Shown: piece after piece, positions 21,156-31,100 of the stretch
Layout: each line of letters starts with the position of its first letter
How positions within the stretch are numbered: the first letter of the stretch is position 1
Assembly: GCF_032118995.1 (NCBI RefSeq)
Contig: NC_092666.1
Coordinates: 868,001 to 932,000, forward strand
Direction: 5' to 3'
Length of the DNA stretch: 64,000 bases
DNA from: Asterias amurensis
Lineage: Eukaryota > Echinodermata > Asteroidea > Forcipulatida > Asteriidae
The notes under the pieces: generated by a model
Database searches by the model: none
The model's input: the letters and a program-made list of their open reading frames with translations, nothing else
Told to the model about the DNA's origin: nothing
Made by a program: the position numbers and the translations under genes

Positions 21156-24100
21156 TTACTTTTTCTGGTAGGTTGTAGTAGTCGTTGTTGTCTGCTGTAC
21201 ATGTACTGGCTGAGGGTAAGGCGAAGACTGTTCAAACACAATAAAGAGTAACAAAGTTTATATTTATTATAACTCAACCCTATAAAATCCAATGACAGAA
21301 TGAGTGATTGTTTCCAATCCACAGTTCAGTTATTGTCAACGTGAGGTATTTTAGAAAGTTTTGGAACCGAGTGCTTCTAACACATTGATTCAGGCCTTAC
21401 CGGAGTCACAAATACAACTTAATCAAAACATTAGGTAAACCCATTTGTTTTCTGTCAATTCAAATCAATGCAACAAAACTGAATCTGGCATCATTCTGGC
21501 ATCATGTCTACTGCACTAAGGCAGGTTTTGTGGCTCCCACTATATTTCTGAACTGCTTCAAGTTTACACTCCATCAAGGAATCTTTGATCAAGTTCCATG
21601 CTTCTCCTCATTGAACCCAAGTCTCAACACTCCTTGGGTGACAGGTCTTTTTCTTCAGCCGCACCACACATCTGGAACTCTCTCTCTGTACCACAAAATT
21701 CAAATCTCTTCTAAAAACTTATCTTATGTCACATGTTTTCAATGACTAATTTTGTTGTGTTCGTTTTTCTCTGTTTTGGGTTTGACTGCTCCTTGAACAC
21801 CCAGCAGGGTGGATATGTGCGCATTACAAGTCTTTATTACTCTTTATTATTATGTTGTAGCTGAGAAGTCCAGCAACTATCTGATTCAACAGTTGAATCC
21901 CGACCATGACACTAATGTTCATAGAGAAGATACTTGACTATAACAGCTTCTTATAACCAATGAGTAAATGGGTACCAGTATTATGGGAATCTTTGGCAAC
22001 CCACACATCCATTTGGCTCTGCATACTCCTAGTGAAGGAGCTTAAATGATTGCAGGAATACTAAATGCATGATGGATAGAGGTACAATGTTGTATTGGTT
22101 GTTTTTGAAATAGCCAAATAAATGCCTAAAACAATCATATTGGAAACATAAAGTTCTTTGCTATGTAACCTTAATATTATGATGGCATCTTGGTGCATAC
22201 ATTGATGATTCAATATTTGTTGCCATTGTTGGGTAAGGTTATTAAATTGACTTTTTTCTAAACAATTCAGACAAGAATAATAACCAAGAAAATAAAAATA
22301 TTTAACTAAAAAAAATACTTATAAATCACAGTTACTATGAATGATTGCTATCCTTTAAAGGCAGTTGACACTATTGGCAATTACTCAAAATATTTATTAG
22401 CACAAAACCTTACTTGGTAAGGAACAATGAAGAGCTGTTGATAGTAAAAAACATTGTGAGAAACGTCTCCATCTCAAGTTAAGTAGTTTTTGAGAAAGAA
22501 TCATTTTTCACGAATTTGATTTTGAGACCTCAGAATTAGACTTTTAGGTTTTGAATTCAAGGATCTGAAAGCACACAACTTCATGTGACAAAGGTGTTTT
22601 TTTCTTTCATTATTATCTCTCCACTTCGAAGACCAATTGAACTCAAATTTTCACAGGTTTGTTATTTTATGCATATGTTGAGATACACCAAGTGAGAAGA
22701 CTTGTCTTTGACAATTACCAATAGTGTCCAGTGTCTTTAAATGACATGTACATGTATGAGTTGACTTACCACCAAGCTTGGTGCAAACATAGCTGAATTA
22801 TCCTTACGTACAACGTTAGAAGGTTTGAGACTCCCATCAGCGTTTACTCCAATGTGATGATCTACAGGGTTCACTGATTCAAACGTGATGAAACCTTGCA
22901 TGGTTTCATGCAGACGAAACTTACAGGAGTGATCACCGTTACCCTGGATTTAGAAATCAAACAAGTTATGTATAAGAGTCCAAAGCCTTCATAGTTTCCA
23001 GCCACTTAAATCGGTGTATAAGTTCTTTTTTTGGATTATGCATATGGTCAGAAAGATGTTTTAAAAGTAGAATACAATGATCCATACAAACGAGCCTAGA
23101 AATTTGCGTGGTTTTCCTTTAACTTTGCAAACTAACATGGTCGGCCATTTTATGGGGTAAAAACTTTTTAACATCCGCAGCTATTTGGTTGGTTGTATTT
23201 GGTTGGTTGGTTGTATTCCACTTATTAAAAGTTATGACAAATAATAATTACAGCTATATAATAAGGTCTGCACAGCAGCCCTCCAGTGATATCTCTTTTT
23301 CAAGTAATAACACTGTGATACTTTTTCATAGAACTTGGGAAAGTATCGAGTATACAGTGCTAACACACATCGGTGCATATGGGATAAACCCAAATGAATA
23401 TTCTTTATCCTCGATAACATCTAATGTATATCTCTCTTTCTATTTATATCGTTGCGGTACCCGCTGCCAAAACATAGGATTCGAACTGCCTCTAGCTACC
23501 GGGCAACCTTGGGTAGTCTAGTTGGTAAGACACTGCTCTACAATTGCAAGGGTCGTGGGTTCGAATCCCACCCTAGTAATATGCCTGTGATATTTGTTCA
23601 CAGGACTCAGGAAAATACTGAGTATACAGTGCTAACACACATCGGTGTATGGGTAAAAACCAAAATTAATATTCTATTTGTATTAATTACTATAAACAAA
23701 TCAGCTTACATTTCCCACGATGTGGCCGCCATGGTTGCCAATATGACATGTAGGATATATAGCACTCTTGAGAATAATCTGGTTGTAACCAATGTTGACG
23801 ACCACAAAGTGAGCTAGAATGGAGAAACAACATCAAAACAATGGGTGAGTACCACTGGAAGTTTTACTCCTTAAACTTTCTAATCTTAAGACAGTATTTA
23901 GGATTTGAGGCTTTGCATGCTGGTGAGGTGTCAATATAAATTTGGTAACACCATGTGTGTATCTACTTGTCAGGTGAGTTTGTTCCTTAGAGAACTGTCT
24001 TGCTTTATTCTACTACCGCAGAGTAGATTTATCAGATGTTCAAGAGACTTCTCAGTTCAAAGAACTGTTCTGCTTTTTAAGACAGTATTTCCTCACTTAT

Positions 24101-27100
24101 AAAAGTATTTTGAATGTCTCTAGCGGATCAGTACTAGTGTGAACTTTATCCTCAGTGAGATTTCAGATTGAACTTGAATAATTAGCAATCTTTTAGTCTT
24201 AAGGTTTGATGTAATGCACCGTATTTTTGACGGCGTGAGGGCGCTCTCAATAGTATTTGTATCACTCCCAGGGTATACGCAATTTTGTCCTGCACAGTTT
24301 GTATCGGCGTTCTGTCATTTTTGTTGCGCCGTAGTTTTAACTGTTTCAGGTATGTGAATGAAAATACCCCAGAAACGATACAAATATGTTTGAAAACTCT
24401 CTCACACTGTCAAAAATACGGCGCATTTAACCTTCAATGTTCACGTCATTCCTATCAAGGTACGTAGCTGTCAATCAAGACATCTAATGTTCTTCACAGA
24501 GTCAAGCATTCATTGCTCTTTTACGAAAAGACCTTCTGGGGAGAGCTGCTTAACGAGTTTCCATTTCTTAATGCTGCTAACAGCAAGCATGCAAAAAGGC
24601 ATGCTTACCTTCCAGCGCTTACTGTATGAAAATGAATAGCGTTACAATGCATGTATCCATGGTGAATGCAGAAGACGCAGAAGCTGGCCGCCTAATTGTT
24701 CTTGCTAACTTGTAAAATACGCTTCACTTTTGTGTGCCTACTTATCTATTTATCAGCTTGAACAATTTGGGTGTGATCTTGAAGCTCTATGACCAACTTG
24801 AACATTATTACCTGCTAAGTCATTTGGAGAACCTTTGGTATCCAATGCTCCAGTAGGAAGGATTTGCAGATATCCTCCATTGGATCTGGCTTGAAGTCTC
24901 AAAATGTTACCATTGCTGAATAAATTCTACAAGAAACAAAAAATATATCATTGTATGAACACCTTTTACAAGTAACGGAGAATATTAGTTGAGGTAATAT
25001 CCTTTACAACAGCAGGAAATCTTACAAACCAAACTGATAGAGAAGTTTTGTTGGCTGTAGTGTAACTAAAGGAATGTTGATATAAGAAAAGTTTATGAAT
25101 AGGCTGGTCCCCTGTTATGTTTGTTAAGATAAATAAGGCTGTATCTGAATGGGTAGCTATGGCTATGGCTTTGATTGTTGCTAAGGGGGTTTCTTAGGAT
25201 GTCCTATACTTCAATGCATGGTGATGCGGTGATCCAGCTGTAGCCATAGCTGTAGCCACCTATTCTGACATCACCAAAGAATAGGCAACAGCAATAGACT
25301 GTTGGTTCGGATGGCTGGTATCTGGCCTCAGTGATGACATCTGGGCCCAATTTCATGACTCTGCTTAGCGTAAGCCAAGAATCTGCGCTTGCGGAAGCAG
25401 GGAATTCTGTGCTTACGTCAAGAGCATTTCACGGGTTAGCGGGGAATTTTGGCATGTTCGTGTGCAGACTCCCTGTTACTGGGCATTCTATGCTTACAAG
25501 ACTAGCACAGAAACTCAGTGCTTGCACGTAGGCGGAGAATGGTGATCGTAAACTAATTCGGCGGTAAGCAGAGGCATGAAATTTAGCCCAGAATTCAGGC
25601 TACAGGTTAATACTGCTACCAATCCTGCACAAGTTATTCTTTACTTACCAATGTTGGTGAGTTCGCATAGCGATCTGATTCACGAACAAGTGTGTTGCTG
25701 GCATCGTTTACAACCTTTTCAGCAGATTTGAAAAGACTCCCCAAAGATCTCTGACACAAGGAAACAAAATAATATCAAATTTTCTGACAGTTGTTGCATT
25801 TGCATTAGGAATAAAGAATATTAATTTTGATTTTACCCTTACACCAATGTGTCTTAGCACTAATTTGTTGACAGAGCTTGGGAAAGCACCAAAATTATAA
25901 TCAACTTTTCTTTTACATAAGGTTCATGTAATAGTAATACAGATTATCAGACACAACAATTATAATACTAGTAATGAATAAGTTTTCTTAAAGCCGGTTC
26001 GTGAATATTTGTTGAAAAACTCAGAGGAAAAGTACAGGTTGGTAATTATTAGAACAATTGATTATTTTGATCTGATAGCTCATTCACTTCCTATCAAAAT
26101 TCGAGATGACCATGTCAAAGAGCCAAACATTTGAAGACCATAAAAACCACAATAGTTTATTGCAGCAGTAATAATAATACAATAATTATAACACCATTTA
26201 TACAGTGCCTTTTCCGAAGGTTGCACAGCGCTCAAATGTATAATAATGATTGATAACCATGTTTAAAATTTAATGTATAAACTTCATGGATAAAACCTCA
26301 GGCTGTGATTAATTTATGAGCAAGATGTGGCATATTGACTGATTACTACAGGTTAGGATTCTTTTATCAACTTACCTCCAACCCGCTGGATCTGTTTTGC
26401 TGAACAACAACATTCTGTACAAAGTAGAAAATAGTTTACAATAATAAGATTCTGTAAGGGGTGTTAAAATCACATAACATGTCAAAGTTAATCATAGCAT
26501 ATCCTAGACTGGTCCCCTGTATTTATCGGCAATGATAAAGCCAGGTACACTGTACTTGCTTTTCAGAACCAGTGATCTCATTGGCTACAATGATTTCATT
26601 AGATAAAGGTGCAGTGACATAAGCTTTCCATAGCTGTGTTTGATTGGTCCTATGTGACGTTTAGCAGCTGCACTTGCATATGAATCTAGGTGAAAGGTGA
26701 ATATGGACGGGGATTGACCTAGAAGGGCCCACTTTCATGGCTCTGCTTATACCGTAAGCACAGAATCGGCACTTATGGAAGCAGGGAATTCTGTGCTTCC
26801 GGCAAACCTATTTTTCGGAAAGCGTATTTCATGGGCTAGCGGCAAAATTGTTGGCTTAGTCCTCGTTACTATGCATTGTACGCTTACGAGGGTAGTGCAG
26901 AAATTCGGCGCTTGCATGTAAGCGGGGATCGAGATCGTAAGTGCAGGATTGGGCGGTAAGCAGAGCCATGAAAATTGGGCCCTGGAGGCCATCTGTGGCA
27001 TTATTCACTAGACTTGAAGTGTGACGTCAGATGTTCAGGCTAAACATAGCCCTGCCTAACACAGGAAGTTTATTACCAATCAAGACCAAATACCCATTCT

Positions 27101-27335
27101 GGAGTCAGAGATAATTTGTGTACACACTCATGGGTTTGGGTGTGACTTACGCATGGATAGAAAGTCTGATGTCCTACTGCTTTATGGGTTCAAACACTGA
27201 CAAATACATTGTTGTACTTACTGTGTGTTGAACTTGAACATTGGTCACTGGTGCCTGATTGCCATAAACTGGGGGTGGGTAGCCGGCTTGTTGGGGTGGT
27301 TTGCCCTGTGCACTGTAAGGTGGAGGCTGTGCCAT
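21156..27335 (-). CDS. Uncharacterised proline-rich protein with an FGF/IL-1-like beta-trefoil
   Basis: I do not recognise a named family. Seven coding exons, right to left: 27335-27222, 26414-26376, 25750-25649, 24926-24812, 23813-23710, 22943-22770, 21209-21156. All borders are AG/GT and phases agree, giving 233 residues. The first coding exon begins exactly at the ATG after an acceptor. Residues 1-38 are Pro/Gln rich with a PPPY motif at 4-7 (a WW-domain ligand type) and PPPVYG. Residues 52-85 look helical (SLFKSAEKVVNDASNTLV). About 86-216 has the threefold rhythm of a beta-trefoil: NGNILRLQA..GGYLQILPTGALD, then HFVVVNIGYNQIILKS, then CKFRL..GFITFESV..HHIGVNADGSLK..MFAP. It ends in a Thr run and YQKK. 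No signal peptide or membrane segment is seen, so it is probably cytosolic or unconventionally released. FGF, IL-1, fascin or AbfB-type trefoils all remain possible. Confidence 0.82.
21530..21850 (+). mobile_element. CR1/L2-like LINE 3' end (degraded)
   Basis: Broken frames encode motifs typical of the end of a LINE reverse transcriptase ORF (RSFSSAAPHIWNSLS-like), followed by a 3' tail with GCGCATTACAAGTCTTTATT. It overlaps intron sequence on the other strand of the beta-trefoil gene. Confidence 0.5.
22355..22740 (+). mobile_element. TTAA-flanked MITE, family A (full copy)
   Basis: TTAAAGGCAGTTGACACTATT and AATAGTGTCCAGTGTCTTTAA are inverted ends with TTAA at both borders, the target used by piggyBac-type transposases. 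It lies in the last intron of the beta-trefoil gene, 30 bases from an exon. 386 bases, noncoding. Confidence 0.85.
22990..23165. mobile_element. Fragment of TTAA-flanked MITE family B
   Basis: AAAAGTAGAATACAATGATCC and GCGTGGTTTTCCTTTAAC match the arm of the complete copy at 39801-40129. Confidence 0.6.
23326..23410 (+). mobile_element. SINE S2 tail fragment
   Basis: AGTATACAGTGCTAACACAC and ATCGGTGCATATGGG match the 3' body of the SINEs at 23500 and 48498. Confidence 0.65.
23500..23672 (+). mobile_element. tRNA-derived SINE (family S2), copy 1
   Basis: The head GTAGTCTAGTTGGTAAGACA (A box) and GTGGGTTCGAATCCCACC (B box) is followed by GTATACAGTGCTAACACACA and ATCGGTGTATGGGTAAAAAC. The same sequence is at 48498-48662. 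Confidence 0.82.
25347..25588. mobile_element. MITE, GGGCCCAATTTCAT-type (copy 1)
   Basis: GGGCCCAATTTCATGACTCTG and GCAGAGGCATGAAATTTAGCCC are inverted ends with AGCGTAAGC/GGTAAGC inner motifs. It lies in an intron of the beta-trefoil gene. Confidence 0.8.
26723..26983. mobile_element. MITE, GGGCCCAATTTCAT-type (copy 2)
   Basis: GGGCCCACTTTCATGGCTCTG and CAGAGCCATGAAAATTGGGCCC are inverted. The interior GCAGGGAATTCTGTGCTT is shared with the copy at 25347. Confidence 0.82.
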
Positions 27336-27614
27336 CTGAAAAACAGAAACAACTTTGGTTGTGATACATGTGCCCGTATTCAAAATCCTAATTTTGATTA
27401 TTTGGTTTTACCCGGCCTATAATATACTTCACTATATTATCTATATCTATCTATCTTCCAATTTCTTCAAGAAACTAATAATTTGGGCCTCCTTAACACT
27501 ATGTTTTTTTAAATCGGTGTTGATAGGTGAAAGTTTTACGACCATTAGCCACCAATCACTGAAGCTTCCTTTGTACTACACAACCAAAACTTTCCCCCAC
27601 ATACTCAATATACA

Positions 27615-28904
27615 TTGAGTACACGGAAGGAGGGGGGACTTCGATAAATCCGCCATCGTCAAGCATTCCCACATCACTGACCACCAAGTGAATTGGGAAG
27701 CAGCAGAAATCATCGCTCCAATCCAGGCGTGGCACCCTAGACGCATCAGAGAGGCCATCGAGATCCACGTAAGCATGACACCAAACCCCAAGACATCGGC
27801 TTCCACATCAGCGACATCTGGCTCCCCCTCCTCCCGACCAATGGATCTTCTATATCCACGGTCACCCCCTAGGCCCCCCAACTATTAGACTGCTTTGGGT
27901 CATCTATACCCTCAGTCACCTAGGCCCCACACCCTCACTATCCCCTGTGCTTGTTCCTACTGACACGGTTCAGTGAGCACACAACCCCCACACACCACCC
28001 AAGGCTCCACAACAGGTTTCACCACGCATCATCGAGTTCAACTTCCCGCCTGTATCCGCCGCCCAGTACTTATAAAGCAGCATGCAGCATCAGAGTCCAG
28101 CATTCTCCAGAAGACGATCAGAGCATACTGATCCAAACGTCGAGTTGCAACCAATGTTCTTTTAAGAACCACCCCAACTCATTTAGAGATAGTCATTACA
28201 TGGTTAGGCCTGGGCGAATTATTCGAATATCCGGTTAATGGCGAATAGGTTTTCCTATCCGTAACCGCGAATGCCTTTTTTTTCTTAACCGGATATCCGC
28301 ATAGGGCGCGAATACCTATTCACAAACCGGATAATTCTGTAATTACAACAGAGTAACCGGATATTCTTTAATATCCGAATATCCGCGGACGTCGGGCGAC
28401 AACTGATATGAATGTTTTGTCTGAATCCTTATGAAACTTCTATTAAGACAGCATAAAACAGCATATATTAAGTTTTTAACTATGCTTACCTCCGTGAAGA
28501 GTTAAAACAATGACATTTCTGACGTAATTTGTTCAAAGATTACAAAAGTTTTCCTTCACGTAGAGTCAATCATGATCAAAAGAAAAAGCAAATCGCCATC
28601 TTTAAATTAGAGTCGGTCATTTTTATGAATGAACCGAGTGACACTGTCTAAAACTAATATCAATCCGCCCATAAGATCTCATTCACAAACGAACAGCGCC
28701 CTCTAGAGGCAAAAAAATAATAATAGTTTTTTTTTTTAAATAGCGCCCTCTAGCGGTGAAAAAAACTATTCGAATATCCGGTTAATTTCGGATAGTTGGC
28801 CAGCGGTATCCGAATAACAAAATTTCACTATTCGCCCAACACTATACATGGTGTTACCGCAAACTCTTCTATATCTTATTTCCACCATGCAAAGTTTCAA
28901 ATCC
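27615..28904 (+). mobile_element. Penelope-like retroelement, 5'-truncated fossil
   Basis: The 13-bp target duplication TACTCAATATACA lies at 27602-27614 and 28905-28917. The left part encodes the end of a GIY-YIG-type endonuclease region (FDKSAIVKHSHITDHQVNWE, then RRIREAIEIH). The right part is the terminal repeat also seen at 6475-6740. It is interrupted by a hAT element (28205-28844). It is a broken remnant that lacks most of the element, and moderately old. Confidence 0.72.
28205..28844. mobile_element. Nonautonomous hAT element with 8-bp target duplication
   Basis: TACATGGT is duplicated at 28197-28204 and 28845-28852. Ends TAGGCCTGGGCGAAT and ATTCGCCCAACACTA are inverted hAT-like termini. 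Internal GCGCCCTCTAG motifs and subterminal ATTCGAATATCCGG repeats are present; there is no transposase frame. A fragment of the same family is at 34365-34560. Confidence 0.9.
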
Positions 28905-29037
28905 TACTCAATATACACTCATAACGCTAGTATTGCCTTTTTGTTGAGTTAAATTAAAAAACATCTTCAAGAAATGCAATTTTCTGCTCGGTACTCACCG
29001 TTGTTTTACTGTCGCATAGCACGTTTTTTGACTTCTC

Positions 29038-29347
29038 AATATGCTCAATGCTTTATTTTGTTTTTCACCGGCGCTTTGCCAGCGAGTACCAGGTTACTCG
29101 CTTGCTGAACTGGCGAGCCACGACCGAGTTGGACTAAACCATTCTGTAAAAGGGTGTTACACAGCAGCGCGTGCGCACTGTCTGCTCACGATGCCCGCCG
29201 TTCTTGCATATAGCTTACATGCACTGCAACGCAACACCCCTTTTACAGAATGGTTTAGTCCGACTCGGTTGTGACTCGCACTTTGTCAATCCAGTAGGTT
29301 AGTACCTGCGGGGTACAGCGCTTGGTGACCAAAAAATACAGCGTTGA
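29038..29347. mobile_element. Fold-back element, TTGGACTAAACC-type (copy 1)
   Basis: CGAGTTGGACTAAACCATTCT and AGAATGGTTTAGTCCGACTCG are inverted, with outer arms GCTTTATTTTG...GCGAGTACC and GGTACAGCGCTTGGTGACC. Copy 2 is at 33557-34175. Confidence 0.78.
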
Positions 29348-29483
29348 ACATATTCCTATATTGAGTGTGCGGGGAAAGTTTGGGTTGTGTAGTACAAAGG
29401 AAACTTTAGTTATTGATGGCTAACGCCTATAACGGTCGTAAAACTTTACATATCCTATCAACGCCGATTTTAAAAACGTAGCA

Positions 29484-29600
29484 TTAAAGGCAGTGGACAC
29501 TATTGGTAAATACTCAAAATAATTGTTAGCGTTGGTGATGAGTAATGGGGAGAGGTTGATAGTATGAAACATTGTGAGAAACGGCTCCCTATAATATTTA
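29484..29600 (+). mobile_element. TTAA-flanked MITE family A, left-end fragment
   Basis: TTAAAGGCAGTGGACACTATT through ATTGTGAGAAACGGCTCCCT matches the left part of family A. It abuts the TTAA of the preceding element, so two elements share one TTAA. Confidence 0.72.
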
Positions 29601-30163
29601 AAATAATAAAATATCCTGATTCGCCCGATAAATAACATCCATAAATAACCCAGACAGTTTCTCTACTCCTATTGGTGGAGAGCGTGTTACGTGCGGGTGT
29701 TTAAACGGTTGATAATGACCAGTGTTTATAACCGACTGGCTTCCGCATGTCAGGCGCACAAGATTATCACGCGGAATGCAATTCATAGTTATTACAACAG
29801 CGCGTAATCTACTTCTATGCGCGGGCCCGTAATCTATTTCTAAGCTTGCGCGCATACAAACAACCCACGCACAACAGACTCTTCACAAAGTTTTTGAAAA
29901 AAATATTTAAAACCTCGAATTTTCAACTGTCAAAGTGTCTGTATTAAAGACTGTAATTGTATTTTTTTTACGTTTTTTAACAAAAGGGCATTTATGAATG
30001 GGAATAAAAGAGTAGTGACTCGTTCTTAAAAGTCTGTTTACACGGCCATTAACACGGCCATTCGACCCTGCGCTGTTTTAAACGACCGTGAAAGAACTAG
30101 TCGCTACCCTTTTATTATTCCCTTATTAAAATAACAATCCTAACATAACAATTCATCACTGTT

Positions 30164-30199
30164 CATGATGATGATGATGATGATGATGTCATGATGATG
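30164..30199 (+). repeat. (GAT)n microsatellite
   Basis: Eight or so uninterrupted GAT units are followed by an imperfect extension. Confidence 0.9.
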
Positions 30200-30433
30200 G
30201 TCAATATTTTTATGTTTTTGTTATGTCATGTTCTGTCACAGAGTCACATGGCCTATCTTTTTTAACAAATAAAGAACAATACAACAACAGTCACGACTGT
30301 ACTACTAGTAGACTACTATTACTAAACGTAGCCGAGACACCAGGTTGGACTCCTCCTGATTGACGTCCTACAGTACAACACAAGGCCAGCCGGATATTTA
30401 TACAATAACATTTTAATATATTTAACAACTTAC

Positions 30434-30500
30434 CACTGCTTACCAATCTCTAGCTCAAGTGAAGAGGTTGAGTAGACCCAGGAAGAAGAACAACCCTTTA
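30434..30500 (-). other. Candidate noncoding first exon of the beta-trefoil gene
   Basis: A strong minus-strand donor (AGTG|GTAAGTT) ends here. The coding exon at 27335 begins directly after an acceptor, so an upstream exon is required. The right border is uncertain. Confidence 0.45.
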
Positions 30501-31100
30501 TCTGGAGCCGTTGACTTGTGTGGGTGGTTATTAATTTTGTGTACGGTTTGACCTTGACCTGATATTTTCCTATTGTATGATCAACTCACTTCTACTATCT
30601 AGCATTAGTGTTGACCAATCGCGCCCAACATTAGCATAACAAATGGTGCATTCTTCCGTGCCCCAGATATGTTAAGAATAGCGCCCGCTCTACTTTTCTG
30701 GAGCCGATGATTTGTGTGGGTGGTTTGTGTGCGGTTTGACCAAATAGAGCAAGGTTTGACCAGCTATTATATTTTCCTATTAAATAAAAACTTTATGGAA
30801 AAAACTGGGAAAAAACTATGATCAACTCGCTTCTATTTAGCATGCATAACAAATAGAGCGCTCTTCCGTGCCCGCTACGCCTATCTAGCCTACACACAAA
30901 CTGGGCCCAGTGAAATCAAAACAATAAGTGACTGGTTGAAGTCTATGGACGCATGCCCATGCTGCAACTGTACTTCCGGGTTAATAGAGAGCTGAGGTCA
31001 ACCCGCGGGAATTACGTGGTGTTGTGGTTGGTGTGAATTTTTGTTGGAAAAATCCCTTTTTCATGCTTTTGATGGTATTTTGATCTAAGTGAAATTAGGC
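30501..31100. promoter_or_regulatory. Candidate bidirectional promoter, beta-trefoil gene / PAFAH1B
   Basis: About 600 bases separate the two head-to-head transcription units. A segment with GGAGCCGTTGACTTGTGTGG at 30501 recurs near 30700 (GGAGCCGATGATTTGTGTGG), each followed by TGTG(T/C)GGTTTGACC. The stretch is therefore internally duplicated with a spacing of about 200 bases. No TATA box is evident. Confidence 0.45.

Larger units (their letters stand above)
27497..29483. mobile_element. TTAA-flanked element carrying nested insertions
   Basis: TTAA at 27493-27496 and 29484-29487 brackets inverted arms: CACTATGTTTTTTTAAATCG with GTACTACACAACC on the left, and CGATTTTAAAAACGTAGCA with GGTTGTGTAGTAC on the right. 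Inside are a Penelope-like copy (27615-28904), a hAT element within that, and a fold-back (29038-29347). No transposase is seen, so it is a nonautonomous DNA element. Confidence 0.75.

Noticed and set aside
23514-23584. tRNA-like sequence with A and B boxes
   Set aside because: It is the head of a SINE: the same sequence with the same unrelated 3' body occurs at 48498-48662, and the acceptor stem does not pair.
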